Shown here piece after piece: positions 54,514 to 64,000 of a stretch of DNA of 64,000 nt. Source of the stretch: Comamonadaceae bacterium (GTDB taxonomy: Bacteria > Pseudomonadota > Gammaproteobacteria > Burkholderiales > Burkholderiaceae_C); NCBI GenBank assembly GCA_027488215.1, contig JAIYCB010000002.1:1-64000 (forward strand). Reading direction: 5' to 3'. The notes below the pieces were generated by a model that saw only the letters and a program-made list of their open reading frames with translations, was not told where the DNA came from and did no database searches. Positions within the stretch are counted from its first letter, which is position 1; each line of letters begins with the position of its first letter. A program made the position numbers and the translations under genes.

Positions 54514-55721
54514 GCCTTTTGCCCGCTCAGCGCGCCGCTTGGCTCGTCGTCCTCGCTGGCGGCGTGGCGGCCTTGCAGGTGGGCAAGCTGCCCCCGGCCT
54601 TGCCTGCCTTGCAGGCCGAGCTGGGCCTGACCCTGGTGCAGTCCGGTTTCCTCTTGTCCATGGTGCAACTCGCTGGCATGAGCTTGGCGGTCTTCATGGG
54701 CTTGCTGGCCGATGGCATGGGCCTTCGGAGCAGCGTGGTGCGTGGCTTGTGCCTGCTGGCGCTGGCCAGTGGCCTGGGCGCATTCGCCACCTCGGTCACT
54801 GCTTTGCTGGTACTGCGGGCCATCGAAGGCTTGGGCTTTTTGCTGGTGGCGCTGCCTGCACCGGCCTTGATTCGCCGCTTGGTGCCGGTGGCCCAACTGC
54901 CGGGAATGCTGGGTGTGTGGGGCGCGTACATGCCCACCGGCACGGCGCTGGCCCTGTTGGCGGGGCCGCTGTTCATTCCAGCCTGGGGCTGGAGCGCATG
55001 GTGGGGTTTGTTTGCGGGGGTGTCGCTGGCCATGGCGGCGGCTTTGCTGCGCGCGGTTCCCGCCGATCCGGTGACGGCTCACCCACGGCAAGCGCATGGC
55101 ACGGTGGGTGCCTGGCAGCGCTTGCGCAGCACCTTAGGGACTCGTGGCCCCTGGTTGGTAGCGCTCACCTTTGGCATGTATTCAGGGCAATGGCTGGCAG
55201 TGGTCGGGTTTTTGCCGTCTATTTACGCTGCCGCTGGCGTGGGTGGGGCGCTGTTGGGTGTGCTCACGGCGCTGGCGGCAGCGGTGAATATCGTGGGCAA
55301 CATGGCCTCTGGCCGATTGTTGCAGCGCGGCTGGGCACCCCGTACCACCTTGTGGTTGGGCTTTGGTGCCATGGCGCTGGGCAGCACGCTGGCATTTGCC
55401 GCCTTCACCGAAGGCTTGCCCTGGTTGCGTTATGCCGGGGTATTGGTGTTCTCGGGTTTGGGCGGACTGGTGCCGGGCACGCTTTTTAGTCTGGCGGTGC
55501 GCCTGGCCCCGGGTGAGCAGCAGGTGGCCACCACCGTGGGCTGGGTGCAGCAGCTGTCGGCGTTGGGCCAGTTTGTCGGGCCGCCCGTGGTGGCGGCCTT
55601 GGCGGCGCGCGCGGGCGGCTGGCAGTTCACACCACTGTTCGCCGTGGGCTGTTGTGCTGTGGGGGCGGTGCTTGCTTGGGCGGCGGAGCGCTTGATCTCA
55701 CAGGCACAATCTCGCCCATGA
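54510..55721 (+). CDS. MFS transporter (CynX/NimT-like)
   Basis: This 403-residue membrane protein has about 12 hydrophobic helices in two halves. The first half has GGVAALQVGKLPPALPALQAELGLTLVQSGFLLSM and a motif-A-like GLLADGMGLRSSVVRG loop; the second contains SGRLLQRGWAPRTTLW. It looks like the cyanate/nitroimidazole/2-keto-acid exporter clade, but the substrate is unknown. The best start is a TTG at 54510 overlapping the dgt stop, an uncommon start codon that may lower translation. Confidence 0.87.
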   Translation: MSLLPAQRAAWLVVLAGGVAALQVGKLPPALPALQAELGLTLVQSGFLLSMVQLAGMSLAVFMGLLADGMGLRSSVVRGLCLLALASGLGAFATSVTALLVLRAIEGLGFLLVALPAPALIRRLVPVAQLPGMLGVWGAYMPTGTALALLAGPLFIPAWGWSAWWGLFAGVSLAMAAALLRAVPADPVTAHPRQAHGTVGAWQRLRSTLGTRGPWLVALTFGMYSGQWLAVVGFLPSIYAAAGVGGALLGVLTALAAAVNIVGNMASGRLLQRGWAPRTTLWLGFGAMALGSTLAFAAFTEGLPWLRYAGVLVFSGLGGLVPGTLFSLAVRLAPGEQQVATTVGWVQQLSALGQFVGPPVVAALAARAGGWQFTPLFAVGCCAVGAVLAWAAERLISQAQSRP

Positions 55722-56272
55722 TCGACATGAACACCCCCGAAATTGCCGATACCGTGCGCTGGCTCGAGCGCGCCGTGATTGGCCTGAACCTGTGCCCCTT
55801 TGCCAAAGCCCCGCATGTCAAGGGCCAGATCCATTACGTGGTGAGTGAAGCCAAGGGCCTGGAAGGTTTGCGAGACGAGCTGATCGAACAGCTGCAAGCG
55901 TTGTCTGCCACGCCCGCCGAAGAGCGCGAGACCGTACTTTTGATCGTTCCGCAGATGCTGCAGGATTTTTTGGAGTTCAACGACTTTCTGGACGAGGCCG
56001 ATGCCGTTTTGGAAGAACTGGACATGGAAGGCGTGTTCCAGGTGGCGAGTTTTCACCCGCAATTCCAGTTTGCCGACACCGAGCCGGACGACATCGGCAA
56101 CTTCACCAACCGCTCGCCTTACCCCACGCTGCACCTGCTGCGCGAGAAAAGCATCGATAGGGCGGTGGAGGTATTCCCTGAAGCCGAGATGATTTACGAG
56201 ACCAACATTGAAACCCTGGAAAAGCTGGGGCCTGAGGGATGGAAAAAGCTGAATGTGGGTCCGACCCCATGA
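55718..56272 (+). CDS. DUF1415-family protein
   Basis: This 184-residue soluble protein of the DUF1415 family contains TVRWLERAVIGLNLCPFAKAPHVKGQIHYVVSEA near the start, VPQMLQDFLEFNDFLDEADAVLEELDMEGVFQVASFHPQFQFADTEPDDIGNFTNRSPYP in the middle, and an acidic C terminus. The conserved CPFA cysteine and the FHPQFQF and NRSPYPTLHLLRE segments define the family; its function is unknown. Start and stop overlap both neighbours (ATGA), so it is translationally coupled to the MFS and methyltransferase genes. Confidence 0.9.
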   Translation: MIDMNTPEIADTVRWLERAVIGLNLCPFAKAPHVKGQIHYVVSEAKGLEGLRDELIEQLQALSATPAEERETVLLIVPQMLQDFLEFNDFLDEADAVLEELDMEGVFQVASFHPQFQFADTEPDDIGNFTNRSPYPTLHLLREKSIDRAVEVFPEAEMIYETNIETLEKLGPEGWKKLNVGPTP

Positions 56273-57156
56273 AGAAACGACCCGCCATCGACAGCGCGGC
56301 ATCGGCTTTGCCACCCGAAGTGCGTCCTGGCCAGTCGGTGGAGCTGCTCAAAGAACTGCACATCCTTACGCGAGAAGGCAAACTCAACCAGGACTCGCGC
56401 CGCAAGCTCAAGCAGGTTTACCACCTGTTCCAGTTCATCGAAAAATTGCTCAAAGAGCTGCCCGCCAGCGACACCGGCCCGACGCTGGCCGACCATGGCG
56501 CGGGCAAGTCCTATCTGGGCTTCATCATTTACGACCTGTTTTTCAAGGCTCTGGGACAAGGCACGATTTACGGCATCGAGACTCGCAGCGAGCTGGTGTC
56601 GTCCTCCCAAGCACTGGCCGAGCGGCTGGGCTTTGAGCGCATGCAGTTCCTGAACTTGAGCGTGGCCGAGTCATCGCAAAGCGATGCGCTGCCCGCACAG
56701 ATCGACGTGGTCACCGCGCTGCACGCCTGCGACACCGCGACCGATGACGCCATCGCGTTTGGCCTGCAAAAGAAAGCCCAATACATGGTGCTTGTGCCCT
56801 GCTGTCAGGCTGAATTGGCCCGCGCCCTCAACCAAAACAAGGCGCTCAATTTGCAGCGCACACCCCTGGCCGAACTCTGGCGTCATCCCCTGCACACCCG
56901 CGAAATCGGCAGCCAACTGACCAATGTGCTGCGCTGCCTGTATCTGGAGTCACAAGGCTACCAAGTGACCGTGACCGAGCTGGTGGGCTGGGAGCATTCG
57001 ATGAAAAATGAGCTGATTCTGGCCAAGTACACCGGCCAGAAAAAGCGTGCAGCGGGCGAGCGCCTGCTGGCGCTGCTCAAGGAGTTTGGGGTTGATGATT
57101 CGATGGGGGGCCGGTACCCGCTGGTGACGCTGCCCCGTAATGCTTGGCAGAATTAA
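56269..57156 (+). CDS. SAM-dependent methyltransferase-like protein
   Basis: This protein of about 295 residues has helical N-terminal and C-terminal parts around a Rossmann-like core. LADHGAGKSYLGFIIYDLFF takes the place of the SAM loop, GIETRSELVSSSQALAERLGF is the acidic strand end, and VVTALHACDTATDDAIAFGLQKKAQYMVLVPCCQ is the ALHACDTATDxAI...PCC segment. That segment marks the methyltransferase group related to tRNA or RNA (GCD14/TRM-like 'Methyltransf_32') enzymes. The substrate is unknown. The start at 56269 overlaps the DUF1415 stop. Its own stop codon lies inside the left REP-like repeat, so the mobile unit inserted exactly at the gene end. Confidence 0.82.
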   Translation: MKKRPAIDSAASALPPEVRPGQSVELLKELHILTREGKLNQDSRRKLKQVYHLFQFIEKLLKELPASDTGPTLADHGAGKSYLGFIIYDLFFKALGQGTIYGIETRSELVSSSQALAERLGFERMQFLNLSVAESSQSDALPAQIDVVTALHACDTATDDAIAFGLQKKAQYMVLVPCCQAELARALNQNKALNLQRTPLAELWRHPLHTREIGSQLTNVLRCLYLESQGYQVTVTELVGWEHSMKNELILAKYTGQKKRAAGERLLALLKEFGVDDSMGGRYPLVTLPRNAWQN

Positions 57157-57192
57157 TTGGGGTCAAATTAATTGGGGTCAGATCCCAATTAA
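57151..57192. repeat. Left REP-like repeat block
   Basis: Two tandem 15-base units AATTAATTGGGGTCA are followed by the hairpin TTAATTGGG-GTCAGAT-CCCAATTAA (57168-57192). The TAA stop of the methyltransferase gene (57154-57156) lies in the first unit. Confidence 0.85.
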
Positions 57193-57218
57193 ACTGGTGT
57201 TTTATCCGGGAGATCCCC

Positions 57219-57914
57219 ATGGCACGTCAGCCCCGCTTGACCGTCGCAGGTTATCCGCACCACGTCATTCAGCGCGGCAATGATCGCCAATCCATCGTGC
57301 GCGATGACGCGGACCGTGAGCGTTTGCTGGCGCTGTGGCAGGAGCATGCGCAGACCTTCAAGGTGGCCATCCATGCCTACGTGATCATGGACAACCATTT
57401 CCATTTGCTGCTCACGCCCGACACGGACGATAGCCTGCCGCAAATGATGCAGGCAGTAGGCAGGGCTTATGTGCGCTATTTCAATTTGCGCCACCAACGC
57501 ACAGGCACCTTATGGGAAGGCCGCTACCGCAGCAACCTGATTGAGAGTGAGCGCTATCTTTTGGCGTGCATGGTGTACATCGATCTGAACCCCGTGCGGG
57601 CGGGCATGGTGGGGCAAGCAGCCGACTTCAAATGGTCCAGCCACAGGCACTGTATTGGGCAGGTGAGTGCCAAATGGGTGACGCCGCACGCCCTGTTTTG
57701 GGGCTTGGGCAATACGCCATTTGCCCGTGAGGCTGCTTATGCCGAGTTGGTGCAGACGGGCTTGGCGCAGTCCGAGAAACAGCAATTGACCCAAAGCGCG
57801 CTGTCGGGCTGGGCATTGGGTTCGGCCGATTTTGTGGGTGAGTTGCAGCAGTCCACAACGCGGCGGCTGGTCCCGGGCAAGGCGGGACGGCCTGTCAAAA
57901 AGACGGCCGATTGA
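57219..57914 (+). CDS. REP-associated tyrosine transposase (RAYT)
   Basis: This 231-residue protein of the Y1/IS200-like superfamily has PHHVIQRGNDRQSIVRDDADRERLLAL, the HUH metal motif in MDNHFHLLLTP, then GRAYVRYFNLRHQRTGTLWEGRYRSNLI with the nucleophilic tyrosine region, and YLLACMVYIDLNPVRAGMV. RAYTs nick and join REP hairpins and are usually single-copy, domesticated genes rather than true insertion sequences. The start at 57219 (MARQPRLTVAGYPHHV) matches the family; upstream residues are repeat DNA. It is bounded on both sides by its own REP-like repeats. Confidence 0.92.
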   Translation: MARQPRLTVAGYPHHVIQRGNDRQSIVRDDADRERLLALWQEHAQTFKVAIHAYVIMDNHFHLLLTPDTDDSLPQMMQAVGRAYVRYFNLRHQRTGTLWEGRYRSNLIESERYLLACMVYIDLNPVRAGMVGQAADFKWSSHRHCIGQVSAKWVTPHALFWGLGNTPFAREAAYAELVQTGLAQSEKQQLTQSALSGWALGSADFVGELQQSTTRRLVPGKAGRPVKKTAD

Positions 57915-57954
57915 ATCTGTCCCCAATTAATTTAAATCCAAGTCGAAAGTCAAT

Positions 57955-57979
57955 TTAATTGGGATCTGACCCCAATTAA
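57955..57979. repeat. Right REP-like repeat
   Basis: This is a perfect reverse complement of 57168-57192. It ends six bases before the -35 box of the gltB promoter. An incomplete copy (CCCCAATTAATTT) lies at 57921-57933, between it and the transposase stop. Confidence 0.87.
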
Positions 57980-57984
57980 AAAGT

Positions 57985-58013
57985 TTGGCATGGATGCTGC
58001 AGTGCACTACACT
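57985..58013 (+). promoter_or_regulatory. Sigma-70 promoter of gltBD
   Basis: TTGGCA (57985-57990) and TACACT (58008-58013) have the optimal 17-base spacing, 34 bases before the gltB ATG; AGGAG at about 58037 is the ribosome binding site. The REP hairpin directly upstream could insulate or modulate it. Confidence 0.6.
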
Positions 58014-58046
58014 CGCCACTCTGCGTGAAAACCCTTAGGAGCGCCC

Positions 58047-62741
<4,695 letters not shown>

Positions 62742-62771
62742 GCCGAACGTCAAGATTGAAGGAATAGCATC

Positions 62772-64000
62772 ATGGGAAAAATCACCGGCTTCATGGAATT
62801 TGAGCGCATTGAAGAGGGCTACAAGCCCGTCTCCGAGCGCCTGAAAAACTACGGCGAATTCGTGATCGGTCTGACCGAAGAGCAGTCCAAAACACAAGCG
62901 GCGCGTTGCATGGACTGCGGCACACCGTTTTGCAACAACGGATGCCCCGTCAACAACATCATTCCGGACTTTAACAACCTGGTGTTTGAAGGCGACTGGA
63001 AAAACGCGATCGAGGTGCTGCACAGTACCAACAACTTCCCCGAGTTCACCGGCCGCATTTGCCCCGCGCCTTGCGAAGCGGCGTGCGTGGTGAACTTCAA
63101 CGACGACGCTGTAGGCATCAAGTCCATTGAACACGCCATCATCGACCGCGCTTGGGCCGAAGGCTGGGTCACGCCCCGTCCCGCCAAGGACAAGACCGGC
63201 AAAACCGTGGCCATCATTGGGGCAGGCCCAGCAGGACTTGCCGCAGCTCAGCAGTTGGCGCGTGCGGGTCACGATGTGACCTTGTTCGAGAAGAACGACC
63301 GCGTGGGTGGTTTGCTGCGTTATGGCATTCCTGACTTCAAGATGGAAAAGTCGCACATCGACCGCCGCGTTCAGCAGCTCGAAGCCGAAGGCGTGACGAT
63401 CCGCACCAGCGTGCTGGTGGGTGAGTGGCCCAAGGATTCCAAGGTCACCAACTGGGCCAAGGAGACCATCAGCGCCGAACAGCTCAAGAAGGACTTTGAC
63501 GCTGTGCTGTTGACCGGCGGTTCCGAGCAGTCGCGTGACCTGCCTGTGCCAGGCCGCGACCTGGACGGCATCCATTTCGCGATGGAATTCCTGCCCCAGC
63601 AAAACAAGGTCAATGCGGGCGACAAGCTCAAGGGCCAGTTGCGTGCTGACGGCAAAAACGTCATCGTGATCGGTGGCGGCGACACCGGCAGCGACTGCGT
63701 GGGCACCAGCACACGCCACGGCGCTGTGAGTGTGACCCAGTTCGAAGTGATGCCCGAACCCCCCGAAAAAGAAAACAAGGCGTTGATCTGGCCTTACTGG
63801 CCCATGAAACTGCGCACCAGCTCCAGTCACGACGAAAGCGCCGAAAAAGGCCTGCTCAAGCGCGAGTTCGCCATCTCCACCAAGGAGTTCATGGGCGAGA
63901 AGGGCAAAGTCACTGGCTTGAAGACGGTGCACGTCGAGTTCAAGGACGGCAAGATGGTCGAGGTGCCCGGTACTGAGAAGGAATACAAAGCCGACATGGT
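62772..64000 (+). CDS. gltD: Glutamate synthase small (beta) subunit, 5' part
   Basis: The first 409 or so residues are present; the gene runs off the right edge. The N-terminal iron-sulfur region has Cys46, 49, 54 and 58 ([13 protein letters not shown]) and Cys97, 101 and 105 (CPAPCEAAC), which bind the two 4Fe-4S clusters. It is followed by the FAD motif [22 protein letters not shown] and the NADPH motif [19 protein letters not shown]. It delivers electrons from NADPH to GltB. The start at 62772 ([12 protein letters not shown]) is the conserved family start. Confidence 0.96.
   Translation, partial: MGKITGFMEFERIEEGYKPVSERLKNYGEFVIGLTEEQSKTQAARCMDCGTPFCNNGCPVNNIIPDFNNLVFEGDWKNAIEVLHSTNNFPEFTGRICPAPCEAACVVNFNDDAVGIKSIEHAIIDRAWAEGWVTPRPAKDKTGKTVAIIGAGPAGLAAAQQLARAGHDVTLFEKNDRVGGLLRYGIPDFKMEKSHIDRRVQQLEAEGVTIRTSVLVGEWPKDSKVTNWAKETISAEQLKKDFDAVLLTGGSEQSRDLPVPGRDLDGIHFAMEFLPQQNKVNAGDKLKGQLRADGKNVIVIGGGDTGSDCVGTSTRHGAVSVTQFEVMPEPPEKENKALIWPYWPMKLRTSSSHDESAEKGLLKREFAISTKEFMGEKGKVTGLKTVHVEFKDGKMVEVPGTEKEYKADM

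Larger units (their letters stand above)
57151..57979. mobile_element. RAYT/REP unit: transposase gene between inverted REP-like repeats
   Basis: A tyrosine transposase gene is bounded by 25-bp perfect inverted copies of a TTAATTGGGGTCAGATCCCA-type sequence (57168-57192 and 57955-57979). Each copy is itself a 9-bp stem with a 7-base loop. A direct repeat of AATTAATTGGGGTCA (57151-57165, 57166-57180) precedes the left copy, and part of it recurs inverted at 57921-57933. The composition (AT-rich ends) differs from the surroundings. Confidence 0.82.

Noticed and set aside
57219..57914. Ordinary IS200/IS605 insertion sequence
   Set aside because: The protein is the longer RAYT type, there is no tnpB, and the flanks are paired REP-like hairpins rather than IS200 ends.

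Overview
The window looks like a piece of a betaproteobacterial chromosome from the Burkholderiales, most likely the family Comamonadaceae. A freshwater relative of Limnohabitans, Rhodoferax or Polaromonas is my best guess. The support is the moderately high GC content, beta-type versions of RpoN, SlmA, GltBD, LptAB, malate synthase G and the fused mutase IcmF, and a PhaF-like phasin. The taxonomic call is inference; no rRNA or tRNA gene is visible. Genes are densely packed, many overlap by a stop/start codon, and no gene-free stretch exceeds about 210 bases.

Layout. 1-8117 (minus strand): YecA-like protein, PIN-domain protein, THUMP RNA methyltransferase, rpoN, lptB, lptA, then dsbA, a SPOR protein and argS. 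8307-17617: a PsiF-like secreted protein, a LysR regulator, an HMG-CoA lyase-like enzyme, malate synthase G, a small CWC protein with a class II glutamine amidotransferase, a secreted protein split by a frame change, gshB and amn. 17818-22679: a BKACE enzyme, icmF and a rhodanese protein. 22690-32355: a peptide/amide uptake and degradation block made of two amidases, a dipeptide-type ABC transporter with fused ATPases, and an MlrC-type peptidase. 32547-39040: bactofilin, coaX, a TetR regulator with a PhaF-like phasin, rfbB, rfbD, argB and slmA.

39044-52116 is a divergent sugar-acid regulon. A GntR/FadR-type regulator heads a minus-strand operon: TRAP transporter, UxaA-type dehydratase, Ldh-family dehydrogenase, UxuB-type reductase and ManD/RspA-type dehydratase. 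On the plus strand an enolase-superfamily dehydratase, two SDR dehydrogenases and an FAH-family hydrolase run the other way. The shared promoter region holds a perfect FadR-type operator.

52208-57156 is an overlapping chain of aroB, a dgt-like gene, an MFS transporter, a DUF1415 gene and a methyltransferase gene. It is followed by a REP-associated tyrosine transposase flanked by inverted REP-like hairpins, which sit directly upstream of the gltBD promoter. gltD runs off the right end.

The most unusual signals are these. (1) A family of palindromic elements containing GTCATNGCGAG; one copy lies in frame inside rfbB, and all copies preserve an inner stem by compensatory base changes. (2) A secreted-protein gene changes frame exactly at a T TTA AAA slippery heptamer. 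(3) A self-contained RAYT/REP unit abuts the gltB promoter. (4) The divergent sugar-acid regulon has a nearly symmetrical promoter/operator.
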